64,000 nt of DNA, taken from Symbiodinium kawagutii. Taxonomy: Eukaryota; Sar; Dinophyceae; Suessiales; Symbiodiniaceae. Shown here one piece after another: positions 24,319 through 36,081 of this stretch. Every line of letters starts with the position of its first letter. Position 1 is the stretch's first letter. A model generated the notes under the pieces. The model did no database searches. It was not told the origin of the DNA and saw only the letters and a program-made list of their open reading frames with translations. The DNA is taken from assembly GCA_009767595.1 (NCBI GenBank), contig VSDK01010461.1:952268-1016267 (forward strand), written 5' to 3'. A program made the translations under genes and the position numbers.

Positions 24319-24825
24319 ATTTCAAGAAAAGAGAGTCGCTGCTGACCTGACTTCAGGTCGGACACTTACTGCTATCAGCACAATTAACACTTCTTGCGAA
24401 TCATTCTCCAGGAATGACATTGCTACCAGCTTGTTACAATAATATGAAGGGGTCAATGTTTGAAGAAAGGTTCGATGAATAGAAAATAATTGATTAATTC
24501 ATGACACCATCAATGATGGTTGATGCTTGCTGGCAATGGTGTGGTGGCTAATCCCACCTGTCTCATCCCCTGTGAAGCTTCACGCCCCCTCGGGCACCCG
24601 GCCGGTAGTGACCTGAAGGCATCGCAAAAATAATCAGTGGGTCCTTCACAGGGGAAATGATTCTATACAGGGAAAATGAGTTCTTTCTTTTGAATACCAT
24701 GATGAATACCATGTATACAATCCGGATGATGCCCGCTTTTTCTTCGCTGCTTCGTCTGCAAGAATTTTCGCCCGAAAATCATGAACCTATCGATTTTTCT
24801 GCAATCCCAAAAGCAAATTCTAATC

Positions 24826-24837
24826 ATCACCACCACC

Positions 24838-24871
<34 letters not shown>

Positions 24872-24874
24872 TCA
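24826..24874. repeat. (CCA)n(CAT)n microsatellite
   Basis: About ten CAC and eight CAT units, just inside the intron following the exon at 24904. Confidence 0.85.
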
Positions 24875-24903
24875 GCCATTGGTTCATTCTCACCCACCAT
24901 CAC

Positions 24904-25011
24904 CTCGCTGCTGGCCACCCCCTCACAGCGCTTGGCCGACTGCGCTGGGTCGCCGGGCGCAGCTTCATGAGTTGGATCACAGCAGCGTTCAGGGTCTTCA
25001 AGTCGCAGTAC
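24904..25011 (-). CDS. Exon-like segment
   Basis: A 108-bp exon between acceptor AATGCTGCAG and donor GAG|GTGATG. Two frames are fully open: LKTLNAAVIQLMKLRP... and LEDPERCCDPTHEAAPGDPA.... The intron that follows runs into (ATG)n/(GTG)n within 30 bp of the donor. Confidence 0.45.
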
Positions 25012-25807
25012 CTGCAGCATTGCTGGCCATGGTTACCAATGACCATGGTGGTTGCTAGTGATCACCCCCTAGTAATCACATGTAACCCATCATTCTTCTA
25101 GGGGTAACCATGGTCATGAACCCATATCCCATATGACTAAGCACCATTTCCTATGGGTAAGCATGGTCATTGCGCCATAGGTAACCATAGATAATCATAT
25201 AGGTGATAGTGGGTAACCATCCATTGGTTATGGGTACTATCAACTGTGGTCAGTGATGGTGATCTTTCCAGCGCCATCACTCCCAGTGATGGCGATCATG
25301 AAACTACAGTATATCTAATACGCATCTGCTAGAAATTTAATCATATTAGAAAGTTTATCATATAATTCGTATTAACACTGGTCTTATCATCGTAGGAAAA
25401 GGTTATTAACGACTGTTCTCATAAAAAGCAGTGTTTATCATTGTCACTTGCCATCTACTAGAACGGTCATGAACCACTGTTAAATCATCATAGTTTCATA
25501 TTATGGCCCTATGGGCTGCCATATCAACTAGTGTTCGCTAAAGTGAGATATTGCGAACCACTTTCCAGCAGATTCTGTGCCCGGCAACGGCTGAGTGATG
25601 CAGCTATGCAACAGGAAACCAGGAAAAGAAACAAAAAAGGCCGTGAAAATACAGCAGGGAAAGCCTCCCAAAAGTATGGAGAAACGAGTAGGGGTGGTTT
25701 TTGGCAGTAACGCGGACCTGAAAATACCAGCAAAATTCCGCTTATATCACCAGCACCGCAACCTAACCCTGCGTCAACCTAACAACACCCAACTTCAGAA
25801 ACATCAC

Positions 25808-25926
25808 CGCGCCCTGATGAAATTCCATGGCGTTCTCAGGGCATCGCCGTGGCAGGGGCACTTCCGGAAGAGGTGCTGGTGCCAAAGGTTCAAGGGGCAG
25901 GTCCTTGGACAACCGCAGGGAGTTGA
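25808..25926 (-). CDS. Exon-like segment
   Basis: A 119-bp exon, phase 1 in and 0 out, donor GCG|GTGATG. It encodes NSLRLSKDLPLEPLAPAPLP, then EVPLPRRCPENAMEFHQGA. A proline-rich linker type; no family. Confidence 0.45.
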
Positions 25927-26164
25927 CTTTTAAGCACAAAATGGCAAGATGCGGAAAAATCCGAAAATCAGAAAGAGAGTCCGCGTACAAATGTACAGAG
26001 AAAGATAAATAGAAAGATATGTATGTATGCACGTGCAGAACACAGCTTAAAGGAGGCACTCGAGATGCATGGGCTGACCAGGCATGGTCGATTTGTGTGC
26101 CTTTTCTGCTTCAGCCATAGCATTGCGACTGGAAATCTTTCACCGCAACCTTTGGAGTCTCAGG

Positions 26165-26237
26165 TCCCCAGCTCATCTTGGACATAGCAATGCGCAATGT
26201 AGATCAGGGTGCCCAGCACGTTCCCAATTTCATCCTC
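26165..26237 (-). CDS. Exon-like segment
   Basis: After a clean acceptor (GTGTGCGGTCAG) the minus frame reads EDEIGNVLGTLIYIAHCYVQ then DELG. The helical, hydrophobic pattern could be part of a cyclin-like or other helical domain, but I cannot assign it. The donor is unclear; the frame stops at about 26160. Confidence 0.45.
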
Positions 26238-26929
26238 CTGACCGCACACGGCATGGTTGGCCCAAAGGTGGGTTGTTCACAGTGAAACGACCCCTAATCC
26301 CTATTCATTGCGTATTCCGATAGCTCGGTGATCTTCGGAAGCCCATAGCGATGTTCCCAGCCCAGTGCGTAGGTTCAATGCAGGGATAGACCGGGAGGCG
26401 CCTCCATTTGGCTGCCACGTTTGCCATAGAAGTCAAGGAAGTAAGCGCTGGCGTGAGCCAAGATGACACACATGTCCTGCGGTTCTCAGTGCGGCAAAAA
26501 ATGTGGGTTTGAACAAAAACATTGCAATAAAGGTTGCAACATCATTCCAGTATACTTCATCGTGTATATATGCGTCTACTGGGCAGTATGCTCCAAGAGT
26601 CAATGCATACATTCTCGGCACTGCTCGTACGAGTACTGACTTTTGCGCAAATTTCTATAGCATGTCCAATGTCCCCGTCAAATCTTCTTGCAGATGTTTG
26701 TGAAACTTGGAAAGGGCATTATTTCTGGAAAGACGCCCTTTCGCCAACAATCGCATTAGGGGTGACCCGGGTTTTGCCATAAAGCAGTGGCACCAAACCA
26801 TTCCAAAAAGGGTTATTTCTAATTCATCGGGAAACCGAAAGGTCAATCTTCAGCGCTGCACTTGACAGACTCCACATGAGCCATGGCCAAAACCGTATTT
26901 AACTTTCCTTATACTCTGCAATGGCTTCC

Positions 26930-27040
26930 GCGATGCTTCCGCGTAGCTTCCGCGCGCACAGTGTTAGCTTCCGCGGGAGCATTTTGTTGAACATCGCTTC
27001 CGCGGAGCTTCCACGGCAAGATGAACGTGCGGAAGCAAAT
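26930..27040. repeat. Cluster of GCTTCCGCG motifs
   Basis: Six or seven copies of (A)GCTTCCGCG, some with the inverse complement CGGAAGC, at irregular spacing. Confidence 0.65.
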
Positions 27041-29990
27041 ATAATTTTGAAAACCTTAAAAGAGTATCCATGTCATGGAAAAAGCCACGCTAGACAAGCG
27101 CATGGCAGTGAAGGAACATTGCTGTACTGATGGTAGTTAGCACATTCAAAGCCCTTCAACCATCAGCGGCCAGTCGGAGTTTCTCCTCCACGTGGTAGTC
27201 ACATAGCCGAAGGAACCTAGGAAAAAACAGCAGCTGGGAACGTCATCTCAGCCTCCAAACAGCAACCTTCACCAGATTCTGGATGGGCACAAGCTAGCGC
27301 AAACACCCACTGGTTGGTGGTCCGAATCTGGTTCAACTGATGCAAAACGCATCGGTTCCGTCAAAAAGCACGTCCTCACAAGCTCACAGCTGCGCGATAT
27401 GTTGGCTCCTGCTTAGATATTCCAAGCATCCTACACCCTGACGCTCAAGTTTCTTAGTCACCCATGACCAACATGATCATTGCCAGTACTGATTGTGATG
27501 AGCCATCAGTGCCAGCCACTATGAACTGTTATCATCAACCTTCACGGGTTCCGGACACCATATTGTTGATGATAGTCATCATTCAACAATGATATGTGAT
27601 TATATGTTGTTAATAGTGAGCGGTCAATTAATGGCTAAGTAGCCATGATTCTCCTTTGTGACTTTCTACGCGACACTACCATTACTAAGCCCTCAACGAA
27701 ATTACACATAGACAATGAGTTAAACATCAAACAAACATCAACTACCATCTTATCATATCTTATCACTAACCATTGGTTAAAAACCTGTAACGAGTTGTTT
27801 CATTGTTAGTTGTTGATCATTTGACAAAATCATTTGTTGATACCCACCATAAGCAACCACACCTGATGACTCCAAAGATCACAACTCGCGGCCGTGGCAC
27901 CTTATGACTCGAAACAGCAGCTTGGCGGCCTGGCCGGGGCTTCGCAACTCTGGCTTCCAACTGGGAGATGGCTAAGAATGGTGAGTCAATGGTCACTTAC
28001 AATACCAATTAATGGTCAAAGGTGGATAATAATGGTCAATAGTGGTTAATAGTAGTAACTAATAGATACTAAGTGGTAACTAATCGTTAGTCATTGGTGA
28101 CTAATAGTTAATTCGTGACGGTTACGAATGGAAGAACAAGGGTTATTGGCTGTTAGTAACGCTCAGTATTGGTTACTAAGGGTCAACAACGATCAAGGGT
28201 AAGGAGAGACGGCTGATAACAGTTGGTAATGGGTGATACTGGCTGCTAATGGTTACTAAATATGAATAGCGATTGACTGATGGTTAATTAATGGCTTACG
28301 ATAGCCAACAACCCGATCAACCCGTGAATCTGGGCAAATGTGCATGAACATATGCACAAGTGCCTGTCATGTTCACATCTCCTGGTTGGTCATGTTAGGT
28401 GCAGTCATGCTCGAGCGAGTCATAGGACTGGCGCTTGCTGATGCACTCGGTACAGGCACGTTTGCTAATAAACATGTTTATGCTAGTCACTTAGATACAT
28501 CTACAATTTATACATTTTCCAAAGTGTTCAAACATATGAGCAGGATTTTAAATGGATATGACTTCACAACCATATACTCAAATTATGGGTACCATCACTT
28601 ACGATTTACTTAGAAAGATTTTAGTATCATCAAACATTATCAACTACTATCCTTGACCATCATGAATCATTTCACTTTCACTTTAGTTGTGGGCCCCTCC
28701 CCGGTAGCAAGCTACGAAGGAGGAACCCTTTTGCCATCATGAACCATTATCATTCCTGGTACCAGCCATGATATTGGTACTTGATTAGTATTATAGTAGT
28801 AATCAGAATTACTATTTTGATTATATAACCAGCATTAACCATCATTAACCATCATCAGCCATTTAACCACTATTAACCATTACTATGTGACCATGGTGAC
28901 CATCATCGCACCTCAACCATTATCAATCAGCACCAACCACCATGTGACCATGTACACCCCTTGACCATCATCGGAGCCACGAAGCCGGAGCTTCGTGGCA
29001 GAACTCACCTGTGGAACGATGGTGGTCAAAGGCGTCAGCTCGACGAAGCCGGAAATGAGATGAATGTCCTGCAACGTGGATGGTTAAGATGTGATTCATT
29101 AATGGTTGATGGGTGTTTAATCAATAAGTGTTGTGATGAATTAATGGTTGATTGTCTTTTATATAAGAGGTAATTTGTGGCTAATTCATGGTTTGTTGAT
29201 GGCTAATGGATGGCCCATGATGGTTAATGATGGTTAGTGATGCTGAGTGATGGTTCATTAATAGTTAGTCATGCTTAATTCGTAATGGTCCATGGTTAGT
29301 GAGTGATGATTAGTGATGGCTCAATGGCGAACCAACCTATTGTATAGTGCCAGTTCTACGACTTTGGCTGGCCATTCTTTGCCGCTAGAACCTCCCTGTA
29401 GGCATTGGGAGTCCGTGTCAGGTCTACGGAAATTGCCAACCCCGGAAACTGCTGAAAATGACACGCAAAAGAATGCATGATCTGAGCAGGTTTAAGGTTT
29501 GATCGATCTTAACCGCTACTTCACCATTAATAAACCATAATAAACCATCAATTAGCCACCCTGAGCCCACATCACCATCCATGGAGGTCGGTTAGCAACG
29601 GTACAAATGACTTGACCATCGCCATGATGCGGCGACATGCCGTGACCAGGGCAGCACCACTCAGCAGAATTCCATAGAATTCCCCATGCATCAGGTGGCG
29701 CACTCCGTTGGGGCCAATCAACCAGCTTCTTGTCAAATCAAGATCTATACGCAGAAGCGATCAACCACTTACTTATATAAATATACGTTATAAATAAATG
29801 AAATTCAGCGGATGGGCCTGGTAGAATGGGACTCGCAAAAGACTGGACAGCTGCTGGACCGGGGCATGCCCCGATTGCCTATGCGACCTCGAACATTAAT
29901 TAGAAGCAAACCAGCCACATTAAAAGGGATGACAAAGGGATTTCCATGGATCCCTGCTACTGATTGCACGTTGCCTTCAGGCTGCCTTCA
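27040..29990. other. No gene seen; low-complexity DNA
   Basis: Dominated by GGTTAATGATGG and AACCATCATT words, switching orientation at about 28600 and again near 29050. Confidence 0.6.
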
Positions 29991-29999
29991 TCTGACGGC

Positions 30000-31280
30000 T
30001 CTAGTGGGATGGGCTCCAACTGGAAAGAGATGCCGATTCCAAACGATGCACGGCCCGCGCCCGGTCCTCAATACACATGGCATGTGCTCGATGATTCCAC
30101 AAGTCTTTCCTGGCAGGGATACCTTTCCTGTTAGTAGCAACCATTGGCCACCAGAGCTCACCCAAATCAGGTGTCCTAGTGGATGAGGCGACTCCAACCG
30201 AACATGCTGTCCCCTTCAGCATCAACCCCAAGCAGCTGTCTTGATGGTCTATTCCAAAAGGCAAGGAAGCGATCTGTTGAAACACGCGTCCCTTGATAGA
30301 AGAGAACCCGGTCGACTTTCAAGAGCCTGGTATAATCAACCCTTGGGGGGTATCCCAACCTAGTTGGATTGGAGATGGTTGGAGTTATGTTGAACTCTAA
30401 GGGGGTCAAGTCCAAACGACTTTTCCCGTCAAGCACTGCCGGCCCCGCCCAAAGGTCAAGCTCTCCCATTGAGCTTCCTGGTGTCGGCAAGTTGCAACCA
30501 ACCCCTGCCATTGATTCCCAGTCTTGGAAAATCCATCAACCAGGAACCACTGCTCTGGCTGAACGTGGTTTATCAAGCATGCCGGGCAGTTCAACTAACC
30601 ATGATGGGTGGGCAAAAGGGGTCTTGCTCCTTAGCGGCTATGGGTTGCACAATCTGAGCGACCCCTGTCACTACGAACTGCTGGTGACACACAGCTGATC
30701 CAGCCCAACAGCTGCATCATCGCGTAGGCGTCTCATAAATGACCATTGCGTAAACAAAGATGCCATGTTTTCAGGTAGTATGGTGACAGCATGGTGAAAC
30801 TTGCTAAGGTACCACCCCTGGCGTGCCATGTCTTCCAAAAGAAAATGTCCATTTCGGATGCTGCAGGTGGAATCCCCAAGTATGAGCAAAAGATGTCAAA
30901 AGCCCCAGGTGCCAAAAGGTTTTGCCATATAGGATTAAGCCCCTGCGCCGAACCAAGCATTGATGGAAGAACTAACTTCACTAATCCGTAAGATGGCAGG
31001 GCAGACTAGCCCCTCGAAGATCTGCTGAACCCACCAATGGATCTTAGGTCGGGGTCGCAGTTCTCGCTCAAATTTGGGGCCAACATCCTGACACCCACTC
31101 CCTTGATTGTAATTATGGATGTTCTCTCGAGGCATTCTTTGCCCTTGTGGATACGATACATTGGTAACCGGTGCGATTCCCTTTTTAAGACTGATTTTTG
31201 GGTCCTCCGATTTATGGGCATTGTCCTCCGATTTGTGGGCATTGTCCAATTCGTGAATGTTCAAAGAATTTCGTAGCATT
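30000..31280 (-). pseudogene. Decayed or exon-mixed coding stretch, unidentified
   Basis: About 1.3 kb where three minus frames in turn are open and protein-like: 31279-30935 (KIHWWVQQIFEGLVCPAILR), 30981-30733 (LGSAQGLNPIWQNLLAPGAF), 30511-30176 (VDRVLFYQGTRVSTDRFLAF) and 30285-30001 (ELWWPMVATNRKGIPARKDL). The frame shifts between pieces without obvious splice sites suggest an old transposon or a pseudogene. A short internal duplication repeats the codons for NAHKSED. No RT, integrase or transposase motif seen. Confidence 0.35.
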
Positions 31281-31490
31281 CTTCTTGTTAATTGTAACGT
31301 CTGGCTGGTTATTTGTTACTCTTTCATCGAAAACTGATCATCATCGACCCTCATCACTCATCAACCATCAGCCAACCAACAACCAACCATCAACCAACCA
31401 TCAACCGTCCATGAACCAACCACCAACCGACCATCACCAATCTGACCATTAAGCGCACTCTTTTTGTTGGTGATTATCCCTTATTATTAA

Positions 31491-31614
31491 TCCCTATGGC
31501 TGTGGGTCAAAATCCCGTACCCCTGGTGCCCCTATCATTAACCATTGTTTCCCTTATCATTGTTGGTCATTATCCCCCATGAAACTGTTTGGGTGATATT
31601 GACCCATGGCCCTA
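31491..31614. mobile_element. MITE-like element, family B (inverted copy)
   Basis: Ends CTATGGCTGTGGGTCAAAAT and ATATTGACCCATGGCC. The complement of its interior matches the copy at 3438-3562 (GGTTAATGATAGGGGCACCA). Partial relatives lie at about 9950-10020 and 20800-20830. Confidence 0.55.
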
Positions 31615-32071
31615 TTATGAACCATGAAATACCACCACATACCCATTTCCTATTATTAACCATTTTTGTTGGTGATTATCCCCCATGAATCCTTATTGAC
31701 CATTCAAAAACCACCATATGACCGTTATAACCTTATTGACCATTACATTCCCTATTGAACATATAACCATCATTTAAAAACAACGCCGTATTCTACAACC
31801 ACCATACAACCACCATACAACCACCATATATCCATCATCATTTCCTACTTTCCTACTAAAAAAAACCACCCTAGAACCATTATAAGCCCACCATTCCACG
31901 TGTCATGAACCAACCCCCCCGCCGCGCTGGCGGCAAGCCTTGAGGATCTCGCTTCCGCTGGAGGCTGCGGTGGAGGAACTCAGCAGAACCGTGCCTTGGG
32001 GACGAGGGGACAAGTTGCAGTTGTTTGATGATGATAAAAGTTTTAATGGTTATAATGGTTATAATGGTCAT

Positions 32072-32087
32072 TAAATGATTACAGTTT
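32072..32087. repeat. Target-site duplication, 3' side of the LINE
   Basis: TAAATGATTACAGTTT, identical to the copy at 37286-37301. It marks the 3' end of the minus-strand element. Confidence 0.9.
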
Positions 32088-32496
32088 TTTCACAAGAGCA
32101 CAGTGGGCTCCCAGCAGTTTCTGCGAGAAAATGTGTGATACTGCCAAGCGAACCGAAGGGCAGTATTGGAGTTAAAGCCATTGAGTTGCAAAGTTTAAAT
32201 GGGAATCACGTATAAGAAGACAGTACAACAGAAATAAAGACAAGAAATAATAGAAAATGGCGAAAGTTCTTTAAAAAGGAAAATTCACCGGGTGACAAGT
32301 TGAGAACGTAAACAAATACAAAGACCAGTTCAGGGGAATGGGCATTGAAGATCCTATATAAGAAGAGCACCATATTCGAAAATAAAATTCCAATAAAATG
32401 AGCTAGCTACAAAAATGCACTGGAGGGAGATAGAATAAAGAGCATGCGATACATGACAGCCGTGTACATGAGCATCCTGCACAACACCTTGAGCTC

Positions 32497-32536
32497 TACC
32501 ACGAGCATTACCTCGAGAGGCCAAAGGCCTGTGGGA
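32497..32536. repeat. Hairpin motif in the LINE 3' UTR
   Basis: About 40 bp, TACCACGAG...ACCTCGAGAGGCC...GGCCT, able to fold through GAGGCC/GGCCT. A close relative lies in the same element inside ORF2 at 35882-35921. 3' UTR hairpins can be recognised by LINE reverse transcriptases; a role here is inference. Confidence 0.5.
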
Positions 32537-32582
32537 CAGAGTCCCGAGAGTTTTGTTTGCATGTTTTCTTGCGAGGGGAGAT

Positions 32583-34544
32583 TTATCTTGCAGAGAAAGG
32601 TCCAATTCTACTTCTTGCTGCTTGTTGGATATCCAATAATAGTTGATGATCATTCATATTGAAAGCGCGATGTTGTCCAAACAGATAATGGCTGGCGTCC
32701 TTATAAGTTTCAACTATCCAATCAGTTCGGGGTCTACCAGGACGTAGGAGTGCGGGTGTTCTAGCTGAGAAAATGTTATGTGAGAAAGTGACTTGATAGA
32801 GCGGATCACTACGTTGACAACGAAGTATATGTCCTAATAACTTACATTTCCTTTTCCGCCAAGTCTCGCCGAAACTTTCAAAATGACATCCGTGCTGTTC
32901 TTTAATAAGATTGTACATGCGTTCATTCGTGTAAGATCTGTCAATATAAGTGGATGGGATGTCCAAGATTTTTCGGAGAGTTTTATTTTGGAATGCATTT
33001 AGTCTAGAGATTTCGGCTTGGGTAAGCTGAATACATTCAAGGCTGTAAAGGAGTTTGGACCTTAAAATGGCATTAAAAACTTGAATTTTCCATTTGACCG
33101 TTGTGTTGGCTTTTTTCCAGAACAGCTTCAACCGATTACATGTCGCAATGCAGTCGTTCAACCGGTTTGCCACTTCTGATTTATTATTAAAAGAGTCTGT
33201 CAACAAGGTGCCAAGATATGTAGCCGAAGATTTACGCGGTACGAGTGCTCCTGCTGCTGGTCCAGTGGGGGAGAAACGGACAGAGGAAATCCTTTGGTTG
33301 GCAGTGAGATTCACGCATTTCCCATAATTGAGTCGAAGGCCGAAATACGCAGAATGTCTTTCTATGGCATGCAATAAAATATTGATACACCGTGTGTCAG
33401 CTCCGAATATCAAAGTATCATCTGCAAATAAAATTTCGGAAAAATGAATTCCTTCAAAAGGTTGAAGCTGCTTAGGCGTGTTCAATTCCGATTTGATATC
33501 GCTAAACATTGCACCCATCACCAAGCAGAAAAGGTACGGGGAGAGTGGACATCCCTGGCGTATGCCTGTCTCCTGCATCTTCCATTCCGAGTCGATGCCG
33601 TTCATCGAAACTTTAAATTCAGGGCTAGTGTAAAAACACTTGATCAAATTGACTAGATTGGTCGGTACTTTCAGTCTCACAAGTGTCTCAACCATTTTGG
33701 TGTGGAGGATTTTATCGAAAGCCTTTTCCCAGTCTAAGAGAATAAGCGTACTAGCAGATTTAGACTTTTCACAATAGTCCTGAAGACGCCTCGCTAAATA
33801 TATGGCATGTGCTGTGCTTTTAGACTTACGAAAACCGTACTGGGTGGGTGTGATCCAGTCGTCAAGTCCTTGATCCAAGCGGTCTTTAATGAGGGCTGCA
33901 AGAAGTTTATAGCAAGAATTAAGGAGCGATATCGGGCGATAGTTTTCCAACTGTGATGAGTCTCCCTTTTTGTAAATAGAAACTACAACTGCCTGAAGAT
34001 GGTGGGGAGCCATCCTGTTGTCTGCTAGACACTGGTTGAATGCATCAAGGAGAGAATGTCTGTTGCCTGCATCGAGCCATTTAAACAGTTCACCTATAAC
34101 TCCATCATTGCCTGGAGTTTTGTTGTTTTTGATACGCGCCATTACTTTATTAAGTTCAGATAAAGAGAAGGGTGAGTCATCAACAACATACTGGCCGTTC
34201 TGTAGAGGAATACCTTCTCGTGCAGGGCCCTGATCAGGGTAAGCACCCTGAGTCAAACCCCACTGGCTTTTTTCAAGGTAATCTGCAGCGACATGCGAAT
34301 ACCTGTCAAAAGGAATGAGTTTACCATTGCGATCTCTGATTTTAGAGAACTGGGGGGTGAATTTGGAACGGAGTCGTTTTAGGCCAGACCATTGGTAACC
34401 CGTAGCATCAATTTCTTCAAGTTGTTCAAGAAGATGTTGCTCCTTGTCTTTTTTCACCTGTTGAACAATATTGATGTTTAAACTTTCTGCGAGATCCCAG
34501 TCATGAATTTCTAAAGCCGACCATTTTCTTTCAAGTAGATTCCA
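32583..34544 (-). CDS. LINE ORF2, reverse transcriptase part
   Basis: Open from the gap edge to a TAA at 32583; the GTG at 34457 is internal, not a start. Reverse-transcriptase blocks in order: KKGDSSQLENYRPISLLNS, LILLDWEKAFD, GIRQGCPLSPYLF, the catalytic FADD, and LRLNYGKC. A C-terminal region with LRKILDIPSTY and WRKRKCKLLGHILR is typical of protist and algal LINEs. No RNase H or C-terminal CCHC is evident. The frame differs from the endonuclease part, but the gap is of arbitrary length, so this does not show a frameshift. Confidence 0.92.
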   Translation of the reverse strand, partial: WNLLERKWSALEIHDWDLAESLNINIVQQVKKDKEQHLLEQLEEIDATGYQWSGLKRLRSKFTPQFSKIRDRNGKLIPFDRYSHVAADYLEKSQWGLTQGAYPDQGPAREGIPLQNGQYVVDDSPFSLSELNKVMARIKNNKTPGNDGVIGELFKWLDAGNRHSLLDAFNQCLADNRMAPHHLQAVVVSIYKKGDSSQLENYRPISLLNSCYKLLAALIKDRLDQGLDDWITPTQYGFRKSKSTAHAIYLARRLQDYCEKSKSASTLILLDWEKAFDKILHTKMVETLVRLKVPTNLVNLIKCFYTSPEFKVSMNGIDSEWKMQETGIRQGCPLSPYLFCLVMGAMFSDIKSELNTPKQLQPFEGIHFSEILFADDTLIFGADTRCINILLHAIERHSAYFGLRLNYGKCVNLTANQRISSVRFSPTGPAAGALVPRKSSATYLGTLLTDSFNNKSEVANRLNDCIATCNRLKLFWKKANTTVKWKIQVFNAILRSKLLYSLECIQLTQAEISRLNAFQNKTLRKILDIPSTYIDRSYTNERMYNLIKEQHGCHFESFGETWRKRKCKLLGHILRCQRSDPLYQVTFSHNIFSARTPALLRPGRPRTDWIVETYKDASHYLFGQHRAFNMNDHQLLLDIQQAARSRIGPFSAR

Positions 34545-34941
34545 NNNNNNNNNNNNNNNNNNNNNNNNNNNNNNNNNNNNNNNNNNNNNNNNNNNNNNNN
34601 NNNNNNNNNNNNNNNNNNNNNNNNNNNNNNNNNNNNNNNNNNNNNNNNNNNNNNNNNNNNNNNNNNNNNNNNNNNNNNNNNNNNNNNNNNNNNNNNNNNN
34701 NNNNNNNNNNNNNNNNNNNNNNNNNNNNNNNNNNNNNNNNNNNNNNNNNNNNNNNNNNNNNNNNNNNNNNNNNNNNNNNNNNNNNNNNNNNNNNNNNNNN
34801 NNNNNNNNNNNNNNNNNNNNNNNNNNNNNNNNNNNNNNNNNNNNNNNNNNNNNNNNNNNNNNNNNNNNNNNNNNNNNNNNNNNNNNNNNNNNNNNNNNNN
34901 NNNNNNNNNNNNNNNNNNNNNNNNNNNNNNNNNNNNNNNNN
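34545..34941. other. Assembly gap (N run)
   Basis: 397 N inside LINE ORF2, between endonuclease and reverse transcriptase. Other LINE copies probably caused the break. Confidence 1.
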
Positions 34942-36060
34942 GTCCAGCGTTCCTGCTTGCATAGTAAAAGTTCCTACAAGATTTCTGCCACTAACAGGCT
35001 GAACTGATTGTAAGCAAGCCGTTGCTCTTTTAGATAAAACAATCCCTACTCCCAAATGCTCTCTTGCTTTCTGAAAAATACGACCATGTTCCTCGTTGCT
35101 TCTGGATGCTCGACCTGAACGTGCCAAATTTTCAGCACTGGCTCGTTCCATATCTGTCACGTCAGTGGACCAATACATATCATAATTCTGGTGGGACTCC
35201 TTTGAATTGGAATTGATTTTAGTTTCCTGCAAACAAAGTATATCCAAATTATGTTTAATCATAAGGTGAATAATTCTTTCTCGTTTTGAAATCGAAGCCA
35301 AACCCCTGCAGTTGAGCGAAGCGATTTTGAAGTCCTGAAGTATCCCAACATCTAAAACGTGATCCTGGTAACTTGAACTATTAGAAGAAAAACCACGCAT
35401 GGAGTCACAGCCGGTTGGGGGGGCATAAGGCGTTACACAAGGTTGGTGGCAATACAATGATCGTGAAAAAGAAACTGCTGGATCTTGGGCTTGGTACGCA
35501 GTTGCCTGACAAGCCAAGTCATGGCACTGCGCCCTGATTTGTCTATAAAGTCGTCGTTGCTCCTGCCTTTTGGAGCTTCGCTTTACCCTTCTAGAGATCA
35601 AGGCAGGAAGGCTTCGACATTTTCTTTTCAGGGATTTCTGGCTCACAAGTTGGTTACCGCTGTTTGCCGCACTGAAGGCAGCAACGCGGCTTTCCCGCAT
35701 CACCCTGTGGGGGCCTGCTGGCAGAGAGGCTTTCTTTTTATTATTTGGATCCTGATGAACAACATCTATCATCCCATACGGTAGGTTAGCATCGTTATGT
35801 AATGAAAGATGATGGAAAGTCAGCGGAGCATAAGAAACCCTTTTAGGCACAATCTTTTTGGTGTTACGATTGTTCTGAGAGTACCACGAGAATACCTCGA
35901 GAGGCCCTAGGGCCTTGTGGCGTGCGCCACCCCATGATATCTGAGCATGTTTATGGCATTCTTGGCTATCTCGCTTCTGAATCAGCTTTTTTGAGCGGCC
36001 AGAGTCGGCATCCCTCCAGTGCAAAAGGCTAGCTTTCGCTTTAAACACTTGCGTAGGCAT
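34942..36060 (-). CDS. LINE ORF2, N-terminal part with AP endonuclease domain
   Basis: Starts at the ATG 22 bases past the ORF1 stop, in the same frame. About 240 residues of basic, low-similarity N-terminus precede the endonuclease/exonuclease/phosphatase fold, whose first motifs are clear: IASLNCRGL and LDILCLQETKI (the N and E metal-binding positions). The frame runs into the gap at 34941. This domain nicks target DNA. The later catalytic motifs (SDH and others) would be in the gap. Confidence 0.85.
35882..35921. repeat. Second copy of the LINE hairpin motif, inside ORF2
   Basis: TACCACGAGAATACCTCGAG then AGGCCCTAGGGCCT, about 80% like the 3' UTR copy at 32497-32536 and in the same orientation. 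Confidence 0.5.
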
Positions 36061-36081
36061 CTCTTTGGTGACAGAGCCTAG

